Positions 1 through 8,898 of a stretch of 64,000 nt of DNA are shown here, one piece after another. Made by a program: the position numbers and the translations under genes. The first letter of the stretch is position 1, and each line of letters starts with the position of its first letter. The notes beneath the pieces are model-generated. The model was not told the DNA's origin, did not search any database, and saw only the letters and a list, made by a program, of their open reading frames with translations. This DNA comes from Pseudomonadota bacterium (lineage in GTDB: Bacteria > Pseudomonadota > Alphaproteobacteria > Rhizobiales > Pleomorphomonadaceae): NCBI GenBank assembly GCA_023436885.1, contig JAEZHI010000034.1, positions 1 through 64,000 of the forward strand, given 5' to 3'.

Positions 1-190
1 AGCCACCGCCCGGCCCCTTCCAGGAGCGCACGAAGCCGGCGTTCTTCAGATCGCGCATGATGGCATCGAGGAACTTCTTGGAGATATTCTCCTGCGTCGC
101 GATTTCGGCGACCTGAACCGCCTTGCCCGGCTCTGATCGGGCAAGGTGGACCAGTGCCTTGAGCCCGTATTTGCCCTTCTTTGTCAGCAT
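1..190 (-). CDS. Rrf2-family transcriptional regulator, N-terminal part only
   Basis: The first 63 codons of a gene that runs off the left edge, starting at an ATG whose complement is at 188-190. The protein begins MLTKKGKYGLKALVHLA and continues with a winged helix-turn-helix whose recognition-helix region reads ISKKFLDAIMRDLKNAG. This is typical of Rrf2 proteins such as IscR, CymR and NsrR. The Fe-S cysteines of IscR or NsrR would lie beyond the edge, so cluster binding cannot be judged. The gene is divergent from a transsulfuration operon, and in Bacillus the Rrf2 protein CymR represses cysteine genes. A similar local role is therefore a reasonable inference. Family assignment is firm; function is inferred from position. 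Confidence 0.85.
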   Translation of the reverse strand, partial: MLTKKGKYGLKALVHLARSEPGKAVQVAEIATQENISKKFLDAIMRDLKNAGFVRSWKGPGGG

Positions 191-457
191 CGATCGCCTC
201 CAGACGCGTCAAGCCGGGATAGCCGCCTATTGGATTGCCGTCAATCAATGAAGCGCAAGCTTCGGCACGACTTCCATCTGCATATAGGTTGAAAGATCAA
301 GGCAAAGCGCTTGCTGCAAAGCCATGTCGCCGCGGCATATCGTTCCGGCATTTCCAGAGAAAAGGAAAATACAAGCCTGATGGCCCACCGGAATATTGGC
401 TAGCCTTTTCGGGAATGCTGCCGAACGCTGGCATGCATGACCATCTGGAGCTGGAAA

Positions 458-1420
458 ATGCCCGAGGGCCGAATGCCGAGTACCCTGTTGACCGCCAGCG
501 GCGAGCCGCTGTCGCGGGTCGGGCTCGGTACGGCAGCTTTTAGCGCGGGCGGAGATGGCGATGAACTCGCCGTTGCTACCCTACGGCATGCTATCGATCT
601 CGGCGTGAACTGGGTCGACACCGACGCCATATTTGGTTTTGGAAACGCGGAACGTCTCATCGGCCGCACTCTGGCAGAACTGCCCAATCATGCCCGCCCC
701 TTCGTGGCAACGGCGGTAGGTTTCGATTGGGATGGCCGTTCACGAAGGGCGACACCGCAGCTCTCCAAGGACCCACGCCGCCTCCGCCAGCAACTTGAGC
801 GTTCGCTCAATCGCCTTGGCGTGGACGAGATCGACCTGGTCAAGCTCAATCTGGGTGACGCGGAGGACGCGCTCTTTGAAGACGCCTGGTCAACGCTGCT
901 CGATCTCAAGCAAACCGGGTTGGTACGAGCTGTCGGATTGATCGCGCCCGACAGTGCCATCCTTGAACGCGCGGAGCGGATCGGAACTTGCGACGCCGTC
1001 TACGTCAAACTTTCCCTGATCGATCGCCGGATCGGTGAAAGCGAGCTTTTATGGCGCCGGGCAGCGACACCGACCGTCATCGTTTATGGCTCCCTCGGCG
1101 GTGGCGCGCTTGTCTCGTCCGAAAGTGTTGGCGACGAGACAAACGATCCCGCGCTGAAGCCGCTCAGACAGCTTCTCCATACTATCGCCGCACGACGTCA
1201 TGCTGCGCCGGCAGCAATTGCCACCGCCTGGAGCCTGACCTGGCAAGGGGTCGCCGGCGTTGCCGTGGGCGCTCGATGTCCTGAGCATATCGCCGCGGTC
1301 GTCCCAGCGCCCGAGATCGAACTCTCGGTGAGGGATCTTTCCGACATCGCCAACCTCTTGCCAACGCTCGGTACTGAGCGTGGCCCCTACCATCCCCGCC
1401 GGTTTGCCAAAGCTGCGTGA
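458..1420 (+). CDS. Aldo/keto reductase-like protein with degenerate catalytic tetrad
   Basis: A TIM-barrel aldo/keto reductase homologue of 320 residues. The start at 458 is preferred because GGAG lies 7 bases upstream; in-frame ATGs at 437 and 473 are alternatives. The motifs GLGTAAFSAGG, WVDTDAIFGFGNAERLIG and the LDLKQTGLVRAVGL segment match the family. The usual Asp is kept in VDTD. The catalytic Tyr (normally in a YG motif) is Phe, the Lys (normally in a TKVG-like motif) is Ala in VATAVG, and the His (normally in an LH motif) is Asn in VKLNLGD. Ordinary NADPH-dependent carbonyl reduction is therefore unlikely. It is the first gene of a run with cystathionine beta-synthase and gamma-lyase/synthase, 30 bases before the next gene. 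Confidence 0.8.
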   Translation: MPEGRMPSTLLTASGEPLSRVGLGTAAFSAGGDGDELAVATLRHAIDLGVNWVDTDAIFGFGNAERLIGRTLAELPNHARPFVATAVGFDWDGRSRRATPQLSKDPRRLRQQLERSLNRLGVDEIDLVKLNLGDAEDALFEDAWSTLLDLKQTGLVRAVGLIAPDSAILERAERIGTCDAVYVKLSLIDRRIGESELLWRRAATPTVIVYGSLGGGALVSSESVGDETNDPALKPLRQLLHTIAARRHAAPAAIATAWSLTWQGVAGVAVGARCPEHIAAVVPAPEIELSVRDLSDIANLLPTLGTERGPYHPRRFAKAA

Positions 1421-1450
1421 ACCGACAAGCCGCTCTCTCAGGAGAAATTC

Positions 1451-2836
1451 ATGTCCGCTCTAAGGAAACCCGCCCGCTCGGCGCTCGACCTGATCGGAGC
1501 CACGCCGGTTGTGGAACTCACACGCTTCGATACCGGCCCATGCCGCCTGTTTGTCAAACTCGAAAGCGCCAATCCCGGCGGTTCGATCAAGGATCGCGTC
1601 GCCCTGTCGATGATTTCCGCCGCTGAGGCCGACGGCCGCCTCAAGCCCGGTGGCACCATCATCGAGGCGACCGCCGGCAATACCGGTCTCGGCCTTGCCC
1701 AGGTCGGCCTGCCGAAGGGCTACAAGGTGATCCTAGTCGTGCCCGACAAGATGTCGCGCGAGAAGATTGCCCACCTGCGGGCGCTGGGGACCGACGTGCG
1801 CATCACGCGCTCCGATGTCGGCAAGGGCCACCCCGCTTATTACCAGGATATGGCCGAACGGCTCGCCGCCGAGCTTGGTGCCTTCTATGTCAACCAGTTC
1901 GCCAATCCGGCCAACCCGGCCGCGCACGAGACAACCACCGCGCCCGAAATCCACACACAGCTCGACGGCGACGTCGACGCCATCGTGGTGGGCGTCGGTT
2001 CGGGCGGCACGCTTAGTGGCATTGGTCGCTACTTCAAGCGCGTTTCGCCGAAGACCGAGATGGTGCTCGCCGACCCATCGGGCTCGGTCCTGGCGCCTCT
2101 CGTCAATACAGGCGAGCTGATCGAGGCCGGGTCTTGGGCGGTCGAGGGTATCGGCGAAGACTTCGTGCCGCCGAACTGCGACCTGTCGCTGGTGTCGTCC
2201 GCCTACACCGTCACCGATGTGGAGAGCTTTGCAGCCGCCCGTGAGCTGCTCTCCAAGGAAGGCATCCTGGCTGGTTCGTCGTCCGGCACGCTACTGGCGG
2301 CGGCGCTCAAGTATTGTCGTGCCCAGACAACGCCCAAGCGCGTTGTCACCCTCGTCTGCGACACCGGCGCCAAATACCTATCCAAGGTCTATGATGACGG
2401 CTGGCTTGCCGAACAGGGCCTCGCTGATCGCCCTGTTCATGGCAACCTCTCTGACTTGGTCATTCGTCGGCAGCAGGACGGTTCGACGGTGACCGTCGCA
2501 CCAGATGACACGCTTGCCACTGCCTACAAGCGGATGCGGCAGGCCGACGTGTCGCAATTGCCGGTCGTCGCCGGTGGACGGCTCGTCGGCATCATCGACG
2601 AGAGCGACCTCTATGTCGCCCTGGGTCGCGGAGCCGTGGCCGGGCAGGCCCGTTTCAGCGAAGCTGTCGGCGACCACATGATCACCGATCTGCACACCCT
2701 GCAGTCCGTCGAACCCGTCAGCGCCGCCCTCCCCCTGTTCGAGCGCGGCGAAGTTGCCCTGGTGCTCGACGGCAGCGACTTTCTCGGCGTTGTCACCCGC
2801 GTCGATCTCATCAATCACCTGAGGCTTCATTCGTGA
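1451..2836 (+). CDS. cbs: Cystathionine beta-synthase (PLP domain plus CBS pair)
   Basis: A 461-residue protein that joins serine (or O-acetylserine) with homocysteine, or makes cysteine, by PLP chemistry. The N-terminal 320 residues are a fold-type II PLP domain. It carries the lysine motif NPGGSIKDR (Lys about 47), the substrate loop EATAGNTG and the phosphate-binding glycine loop GSGGTLSG. Residues about 335-455 form two CBS modules (DVSQLPVVAGGRLVGIIDESDL, then a second copy ending LGVVTRVDLINHL). The classical heme-binding N-terminus of animal enzymes is absent. The gene ends in a GTGA overlap with the next, so the two are translationally coupled. A plain cysteine synthase is less likely given the CBS tail and the neighbour. 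Confidence 0.92.
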   Translation: MSALRKPARSALDLIGATPVVELTRFDTGPCRLFVKLESANPGGSIKDRVALSMISAAEADGRLKPGGTIIEATAGNTGLGLAQVGLPKGYKVILVVPDKMSREKIAHLRALGTDVRITRSDVGKGHPAYYQDMAERLAAELGAFYVNQFANPANPAAHETTTAPEIHTQLDGDVDAIVVGVGSGGTLSGIGRYFKRVSPKTEMVLADPSGSVLAPLVNTGELIEAGSWAVEGIGEDFVPPNCDLSLVSSAYTVTDVESFAAARELLSKEGILAGSSSGTLLAAALKYCRAQTTPKRVVTLVCDTGAKYLSKVYDDGWLAEQGLADRPVHGNLSDLVIRRQQDGSTVTVAPDDTLATAYKRMRQADVSQLPVVAGGRLVGIIDESDLYVALGRGAVAGQARFSEAVGDHMITDLHTLQSVEPVSAALPLFERGEVALVLDGSDFLGVVTRVDLINHLRLHS

Positions 2837-4011
2837 CCTATCAGCCCCCGCGCATCAATCATCGACTGGCCTTCTCGACCCGCACCGTCCACGGCGGCCA
2901 GAGCCACGATCCGACCACAGGCGCCGTCATGGTGCCCATCTACGCCACCTCCACCTTTGCCCAGTCGAGCCCCGGCGTGCACAAGGGCTGGGAGTATGGC
3001 CGCACCCACAACCCGACCCGGCAGGCCTTCGAGCGGGCGATTGCCGACCTCGAAAGCGGCAGTGCTGGCTTTGCCTTTGCCTCGGGATTGGCTGCGATCG
3101 CCAATATCCTGGAAACGCTGGACCAAGGTGCCCACATCGTCGCCTCCGACGATCTCTACGGCGGCACCTTCCGCCTGATCGACAAGGTGCGCCGCCGCTC
3201 GGCCGGCCTTGAGGTCTCTTTTGCGGACTTTCGCGACCCCAAGGCCATCGAGGCGGCCATCCGGCCGGAGACGAAACTGATCTGGGTGGAGACCCCCACC
3301 AACCCGATGCTCAAGATCGTCGACCTCCAGGCGATCGCCGCCATCGGTCGCAAGCATGGCATCGTCACCGTGGCCGACAACACCTTTGCCAGCCCGGCCA
3401 TTCAGCGCCCGCTGGAGCTTGGCATCGACCTCGTCGTCCACTCCACGACGAAGTATCTCAACGGTCACTCCGACATGATCGGCGGCGCGGTAGTGGTGGG
3501 CGACAACGCGGAGCTGCGCGAGCGCCTCACTTTCTTGCAAAATGCCGTCGGCGCGGTATCCGGTCCGTTCGACAGCTTCCTGGCCTTGCGCGGTCTCAAG
3601 ACATTGGCCCTGCGCATTGAGCGGCACTCATCCAACGCGCTGGCCATCGCCCGCTATCTCGAAGGGCGCAAGGACGTCCGCCGCGTCATCTATCCTGGCC
3701 TCGAAAGCCATCCGCAGCACGCCCTTGCGAAATCGCAGATGTCGGCCTTCGGCGGCATCATCAGCGTCGAGCTTGATCGCGATCTGGAAGGCACCAAACG
3801 CTTCCTGGAGAACACCAAGCTGTTCACCCTGGCCGAAAGTCTCGGCGGCGTCGAAAGTCTGATTGAGCATCCGGCCATCATGACGCACGCCTCGATACCG
3901 GCGGAACAGCGAGCGGCACTTGGCATCACAGACGGGTTTGTACGCCTGTCAGCCGGGATTGAGGACGGCAACGATCTGATCGATGACCTGAGAGCGGCCC
4001 TCGACGGTTGA
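2833..4011 (+). CDS. Cystathionine gamma-lyase / gamma-synthase family PLP enzyme
   Basis: A 392-residue Cys/Met-metabolism PLP enzyme, the usual length for the family. The Schiff-base lysine is in HSTTKYLNGH (Lys about 207). The family motifs YGRTHNPTRQAFE, ASGLAAI, VETPTNPML and ADNTFASP are all present. The start is a GTG at 2833 overlapping the stop of the beta-synthase gene. Together the two enzymes can convert homocysteine to cysteine by reverse transsulfuration. The sequence alone does not separate gamma-lyase from gamma-synthase or O-acetylhomoserine sulfhydrylase, but the pairing with a beta-synthase favours gamma-lyase. Confidence 0.88.
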   Translation: MTYQPPRINHRLAFSTRTVHGGQSHDPTTGAVMVPIYATSTFAQSSPGVHKGWEYGRTHNPTRQAFERAIADLESGSAGFAFASGLAAIANILETLDQGAHIVASDDLYGGTFRLIDKVRRRSAGLEVSFADFRDPKAIEAAIRPETKLIWVETPTNPMLKIVDLQAIAAIGRKHGIVTVADNTFASPAIQRPLELGIDLVVHSTTKYLNGHSDMIGGAVVVGDNAELRERLTFLQNAVGAVSGPFDSFLALRGLKTLALRIERHSSNALAIARYLEGRKDVRRVIYPGLESHPQHALAKSQMSAFGGIISVELDRDLEGTKRFLENTKLFTLAESLGGVESLIEHPAIMTHASIPAEQRAALGITDGFVRLSAGIEDGNDLIDDLRAALDG

Positions 4012-4050
4012 GCAAGTCGGATCGGCATGACCGACTGCGCCGCTCAGAAG

Positions 4051-4078
4051 GCACTGGCGGAACAACACCCGCCAGTGC
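4051..4078. terminator. Hairpin between convergent genes
   Basis: A perfect 10-bp inverted repeat (4051-4060 and 4069-4078) with an 8-base loop lies 40 bases after the gamma-lyase gene and before the convergent MFS gene. No clear T-run follows on either strand, so it is only a candidate terminator or mRNA-stabilising hairpin. Confidence 0.4.
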
Positions 4079-4133
4079 AGCGACATCACGCCGTCGAGGA
4101 AAAACGAGACGCCATTCGATCACAGACCGGACC

Positions 4134-5354
4134 TCACGGCGAAAGACATTCCGGTCGATCTGCCACCCGACGCAGAAGCACCAGAAGCAAGGCACCAAGC
4201 AGGCCCGCCACGGAACCGAGCATCGCTGTGCCGGCATAGTCGCTGATCGACGTTCCGAGAGAAAACAGCAAGGCGCTGAGGCCTCCGCTTAGGAATATGT
4301 TGACGGCGATCAGCGAGCTGCCGAGGCCGGCGCGGCGGGCAATCAGGTTCTGCAAATAGGTAATCGGGATCGAGATGATGCCGGCGGCGCCAAATCCCGA
4401 AAGCGACGTCAGGAGATAGACGCTCGTCGTATCTCGCACGAAGCCGAGCAGCACCAGATAGAGACTGTAGAAGGCGGCCGAGGCGGCGATCGCCACCACG
4501 GACGAGCTGCGCACCTCGATCCAGCCCCATCCGACGATGAAAACCATCTCGAGCAACGCCACGATGCCGACAACCGTGCCCACATCGGCAGGTCTGCCGC
4601 CCGCCTGCCCTGTGACGATCAGAGGCAAGACGGCCCCGTTGACGTGCAACATGCTGGTGATCAGCGCAACGGCGACAAGGTGCGGCCAGACTTCAAGAGA
4701 GCCGATATTCTTGAGCGATGCGAGAAAGGCGTAGGACGGCTCCGGCCGTTCAACGCACTCGCTCGGCTTCTCGCCTATCAGCTTGGAAAACAGCAGGAAG
4801 CAAACACCGCAGGCCAGACCCGCCAACAGGAAGGCCGGCAGCATGCTTGACCTTCCAGCCAGCGCATAACCGACCATGCCCGGAACCAGCACCCAGGACG
4901 CCGAGATGGTGGCACGGATCGTCGAGTTGACCGCAATGAGGTCGCGCGGCGGCAGAGCCTGGGAACTTGACCTGACATAGGCGAATATCAGCGAGTTCAG
5001 AGCTCCGAAAATGGGGATCAAAACCAGCGACGCAATCGTGAAAACAGTTACGCTCGGAAAGAGATAGACCAGCAGATAGCCAATCATGCCGGAAAGACAG
5101 ACGATCAGGATAGGCAGCCGGAACCGCCCCAACCGATCCGCGACGATACCGGCGGCGACGCTAGCCGATACGTTGACCACAGCGGCGCAAAAGCCGATGA
5201 GCGCGAACGCGCCATTGCTGAGCCCCAGTTCATGGATGCCGATCAGCGAGAAATAGGGCGATGTGGCCGCGCCAGTGAAGCCAAAGAAGAAGATGCCCAT
5301 GGCACTCACCCTCAAGGGGCGATTGCGATAGACGATCGATAGGGCCGACCGCAT
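4134..5354 (-). CDS. MFS transporter, sugar-efflux (SET-like) type
   Basis: A 406-residue inner-membrane protein with about 12 hydrophobic segments. The inter-helix motif AGIVADRLGRFRLP after helix 2 is characteristic of the major facilitator superfamily. The second half repeats the pattern after a charged loop (GEKPSECVERPEP). The overall style resembles sugar-efflux (SetA-like) transporters, but substrate and direction cannot be read from the sequence. It is the last gene of a leftward operon encoding RidA, an RpiR regulator, an SDR, a GH20 enzyme and an M81 protein. It could export a by-product or import an amino-sugar compound. Confidence 0.8.
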   Translation of the reverse strand: MRSALSIVYRNRPLRVSAMGIFFFGFTGAATSPYFSLIGIHELGLSNGAFALIGFCAAVVNVSASVAAGIVADRLGRFRLPILIVCLSGMIGYLLVYLFPSVTVFTIASLVLIPIFGALNSLIFAYVRSSSQALPPRDLIAVNSTIRATISASWVLVPGMVGYALAGRSSMLPAFLLAGLACGVCFLLFSKLIGEKPSECVERPEPSYAFLASLKNIGSLEVWPHLVAVALITSMLHVNGAVLPLIVTGQAGGRPADVGTVVGIVALLEMVFIVGWGWIEVRSSSVVAIAASAAFYSLYLVLLGFVRDTTSVYLLTSLSGFGAAGIISIPITYLQNLIARRAGLGSSLIAVNIFLSGGLSALLFSLGTSISDYAGTAMLGSVAGLLGALLLVLLRRVADRPECLSP

Positions 5355-5414
5355 CGAAGCCTCAGTGTCAGGGGGTAACCGGAAACCGGTGGGAGCGCAT
5401 GGGCAAACGGCGCG

Positions 5415-6854
5415 CTAGATCCAGCGCGCCGAGACCTTGGCCGCCGGCAGATAATCGAAGTTCTTCACGAAGGGGTAGATCGGCTGCACCCGCCGTTCGG
5501 AAACGAGCGCTTCGATATCCTGGTTGATCACCCCATCGGTGAGAGCCATCAGATTGGGATTGGCGATCGGCTGCAGTTCCGGCGAGAGGTAGCCAGACTT
5601 CACGACAACGAGACGCGCCTTACGCGGATCGAGGCCGAGGCGTCTGAAGTCGGAAATGTTGTGATAGGGGCATCGACGCGCTGCCAGCACCAATGTAATG
5701 CCGCCAACAGTAACGACCGCCTGCCTTTCGGCTGGAGCATCGCCTTCGTCGAGCCGAACAACGCGAACGCTGACGACCGTGCGCGGTGAAGCCGGATCGA
5801 GCGTACCGCCAACGGAGAGTTCGATTTCCGAACCCTCGCCCGCAGCAAAGCAGGCCTCCGTCGCCGGACGATCGGCAATACCGGCCAGAATGGCGCCTTG
5901 GAAGTTGCGCGCCATCAGAGCCTTCAGCACATCTGCGCGGTCGCCGACGCCACCGCCTGTGGGGTTATCGCCGGAATCCGCCAGGATGACCGGAGAGGTT
6001 TGCGCCTTCTCCGCCAGATCGAGCATATCCTGCAGGGTCCCGGTCACCGGACCAAACCTGAAGGCACTGCGGGCGTGCCAATAGGAGTTGGCGATCGCTT
6101 CGGCCGCTATCTGAGCGGCCTCACGGTTGGTTCCGGTGACGACCGCACAGGCGGTGGCGCGTGGCTCATCAGCCCAGACATAGCCGACCATGAGGTTGGC
6201 ATCCCAAACACCGGGCCGACGATCGAAATCAGGCAGGACGGCATAAAGGCTCCTGGCCGGCTCATCCTCGGTTGAAGTTCGTTCGCCGGGCAGCAAAACC
6301 GGGATCGGCGCCCAGGCAACACCAGGCTTTTCGCCTGACCTGAGCGCTCTCAATAACATCGACCAGGCGCGGACCATGGTCTCGCGCACATCTATATGGG
6401 GTGCCGTGCGATAGCCGGCGAAGATGTCGATCTGATCGATGATCTCCTGAGAAACGTTGCCATGAAGGTCGTAACTCGTCGCAATCGGACAATCGGGACC
6501 GACCACTGAACGCGCAGCGGAAATCCAGTCCCCCTCGGCATCGTCCATACCCTCGACGTTCATGGCGCCGTGCATGGCGAGGTAGAGACCATCGAGCGGC
6601 TTGGCAGCTTCCAGTCTCTGCACGAACTCAGCCTTGAGTGCCTGATAAGCGTCGCGCGTAACCGGACCACCGGGCACGGCTCGAGCGTGCAGGAGCGGCA
6701 AGTGAACGGCATCATCCGCTTTGAGAAAGCTGAAATACTCGGCCCTCAGCAGTTCTTCGCCGCGCACGACACGGAAATCCTCGCCCCGTGTCAAAGCAGG
6801 GGAGTAGGTGCTGCATTCAATATGAATGCCGCCAACAGCAATGCGAAAAGTCAT
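5415..6854 (-). CDS. M81 family (MlrC-like) metallopeptidase, first copy
   Basis: A 479-residue protein of the M81/MlrC family, whose founding member cleaves linearised microcystin peptides. It opens with MTFRIAVGGIHIECSTYSP. The likely zinc ligands are Asp129 and His131 (in YDLHGN) and His153 (in APHID). The conserved YLAMHGAM and DSGDNPTGGGVGD segments are present. The natural substrate of non-toxin members is unknown. The start ATG has AAGG at a good distance upstream. It lies 11 bases downstream of the GH20 gene in the same operon. A second, divergent copy sits at 11678-13165. Confidence 0.88.
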   Translation of the reverse strand: MTFRIAVGGIHIECSTYSPALTRGEDFRVVRGEELLRAEYFSFLKADDAVHLPLLHARAVPGGPVTRDAYQALKAEFVQRLEAAKPLDGLYLAMHGAMNVEGMDDAEGDWISAARSVVGPDCPIATSYDLHGNVSQEIIDQIDIFAGYRTAPHIDVRETMVRAWSMLLRALRSGEKPGVAWAPIPVLLPGERTSTEDEPARSLYAVLPDFDRRPGVWDANLMVGYVWADEPRATACAVVTGTNREAAQIAAEAIANSYWHARSAFRFGPVTGTLQDMLDLAEKAQTSPVILADSGDNPTGGGVGDRADVLKALMARNFQGAILAGIADRPATEACFAAGEGSEIELSVGGTLDPASPRTVVSVRVVRLDEGDAPAERQAVVTVGGITLVLAARRCPYHNISDFRRLGLDPRKARLVVVKSGYLSPELQPIANPNLMALTDGVINQDIEALVSERRVQPIYPFVKNFDYLPAAKVSARWI

Positions 6855-6865
6855 CGACGCAACCT

Positions 6866-8788
6866 TCAGAAGCGCGGGCTCAAACGGACAGTGGCAGCAA
6901 ATCGAAGCCAGTCCTTGTTCTCACGCGGCGTCCATGCCGCCTCTGCAATGGCCGGCAGGCGGGGGAAGACCAGACGGTTGAAGTAGTCGCGGCTGATGAA
7001 ATTCTCCGTCCAGATGCAGGCCTGTACGCCCTTGAGGCGTGGCGCCAGCTCCTCGGGGAACTCGCCCGCTGCCTCGTATGTGTAGGTGTGCTTTGGCGGT
7101 ACCGTCCCAGCCCAACTGGCGCCGGGCTCCTGCCACGCATCGTCCTGTACCATGTCGAGATAATAGGCTTGGCCCGGCGTCATCACCACGTCGTAGCCTT
7201 CGCTGGCCAGTTTGATACCAACCTCCGGCGCTCGCCAAGCCATCAGCAAGGTACCTTCCGGCGTGACGCCGCCGCCATGCGACACCTCGTCCCAACCGGC
7301 GAGCCTCCGGCCGCGCGCCTTGAGCATCTCCTGGATGCGCTTCATGAAGAAGCTCTGCAGACCGAAGGTACCGTCAAGACCATGCTTTTCCATGAGGCCA
7401 CGGGCAAGCGGCGATGCCATCCAGGTGTTGTCAGCAACTTCGTCACCCCCGACATGGATGACCGGCGAGGTGAAAATTGTCACCATCTCATCGAACACCT
7501 TGCCGAGCACGTCATAGGTTGCCTCGATCGCCGGATTGAGGGCGTTGTTCGGGTAACCTTGAACGGAACGATAGCTGTCCGGCGCTTCCTGACCATCGGT
7601 GAGATCGGGCAGCGCCGCCAGCATGGCGGTACTATGGCCGGGGATATCAATCTCCGGGACGACTTCGACGCTCAGGGAGGCGGCATGGGCAACGACCGCC
7701 CTCGCCTCTTCCTGAGTATAGAAGCCGCCGACGGGCTTTGCACCGTTGCCGAGCTGAGGCAACAAAGGCTCGTCCGGTCCGCGCAATGCGCCAACCGTCG
7801 TGAGCTCCGGGAAGGCCTTGATCTCCAACCGCCAAGCCTCGTCGTCGGTCAGGTGCCAGTGGAAGACGTTCAATCGGAACCAGGCGAGAATATCGATGAG
7901 CCGCTTGACGTCGGCCGTCGGGAAAAACTGCCGAGACACGTCCAGATGACAGCCGCGCCAACCATAGCGCGGCGCATCGGCAATCGATCCGGATGCAGGA
8001 AAGCGGAATGTCGAAGGATCGATCTTGGCGCCATGCAGCAGCTGGGCAAGTGCGGTCAGTCCGTATTGACGGCCGGCATTCCCAGAACTGACCAGCACCA
8101 CTTCTTCGCGCGAGAAGGTAATCTCGAAGGCGTCACGCTCTAGCTCTGGCATATTGGCGAACTGAAGGGGCAATCCGCCCTCGACTGGCGCAAGAACGAA
8201 GGGCACCGGCGCATCGGCGAAAAGGCGATTATGCAGCGACACCACGGTATCGATGGCCCGGAGGTCATCAAGTCCAGTGCCGAACGCCGGGTAGAGAGCA
8301 ACGGGAATGCGATCATCTGCGATCAGGTCCGCTTTCACCGGCCAAGGCAGCAACGCGAAGGGCAGACTAGCCTCTCCGGCCGGCAGGAGCGCAGGGGCCA
8401 GCTCACTCGGTAGGCCCTCGATTGCGCAATCCATGACCGAGGCATCATGATGCGAGCCGTCCGCCAAAGTCACATAGGCCGATTTGGCACCATCGGTACG
8501 GTGGCGTGCACGTCGCCACAAGCCGGCAACCGTAAAGTTCCACGAAGCACCGGGCTCCAGGACTAGCCCAGCCGGAGGCGCAAACTGGTGAAAGTTGGCG
8601 TTGCGCTTCAGAAGAACCGCGTTTTCGATGTCTCCGGCATCCTTGACGCGCGTCAGCGTGGTGTAAGCGAGCTTGAAATCCTGGATCGGTGCATCGGACA
8701 GGTTGATCAACGTGAAGTCAAACGCCCCCGCGGGATCGTCTGCGAGCGGGCGCCAAGTATTTTCAAGGCGAAAGCTGGCTGTGGTCAT
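6866..8788 (-). CDS. Beta-N-acetylhexosaminidase, GH20
   Basis: A 640-residue glycoside hydrolase that releases terminal GlcNAc or GalNAc. Residues 1-130 form a beta-rich domain of the kind found at the N-terminus of some GH20 enzymes. Residues 160-270 resemble the GH20b domain. The TIM barrel begins near 275 (YGWRGCHLDVSRQF, then FHWHLTDDEAWR). The catalytic Asp-Glu pair is in HVGGDE (Asp449, Glu450). No signal peptide is visible, so the enzyme should be cytoplasmic and act on imported oligosaccharides. It is co-oriented with an upstream SDR and a downstream M81 gene. Confidence 0.93.
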   Translation of the reverse strand: MTTASFRLENTWRPLADDPAGAFDFTLINLSDAPIQDFKLAYTTLTRVKDAGDIENAVLLKRNANFHQFAPPAGLVLEPGASWNFTVAGLWRRARHRTDGAKSAYVTLADGSHHDASVMDCAIEGLPSELAPALLPAGEASLPFALLPWPVKADLIADDRIPVALYPAFGTGLDDLRAIDTVVSLHNRLFADAPVPFVLAPVEGGLPLQFANMPELERDAFEITFSREEVVLVSSGNAGRQYGLTALAQLLHGAKIDPSTFRFPASGSIADAPRYGWRGCHLDVSRQFFPTADVKRLIDILAWFRLNVFHWHLTDDEAWRLEIKAFPELTTVGALRGPDEPLLPQLGNGAKPVGGFYTQEEARAVVAHAASLSVEVVPEIDIPGHSTAMLAALPDLTDGQEAPDSYRSVQGYPNNALNPAIEATYDVLGKVFDEMVTIFTSPVIHVGGDEVADNTWMASPLARGLMEKHGLDGTFGLQSFFMKRIQEMLKARGRRLAGWDEVSHGGGVTPEGTLLMAWRAPEVGIKLASEGYDVVMTPGQAYYLDMVQDDAWQEPGASWAGTVPPKHTYTYEAAGEFPEELAPRLKGVQACIWTENFISRDYFNRLVFPRLPAIAEAAWTPRENKDWLRFAATVRLSPRF

Positions 8789-8898
8789 CCTGGTTCCCCA
8801 TGCGCGGCTTTTGCCGCTGCGTTTTTGTGTTGAATGCTGGTGCGTGGACTAACGACGACGATTGCGGCCGATGCCATTCCGTCGTCGCGGACAGTCGA

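Noticed and set aside
2827..3627. A 266-codon frame on the minus strand
   Set aside because: Antisense to the gamma-lyase/synthase gene; no family features.
6788..8143. A 451-codon open frame on the plus strand
   Set aside because: Antisense to the GH20 gene, with low-complexity, motif-free translation.
8804..8829. A small hairpin followed by a T-run on the plus strand, just upstream of the GH20 start
   Set aside because: The stem is only 5 bp, the genes around it run the other way, and there is no plus-strand transcript for it to end.
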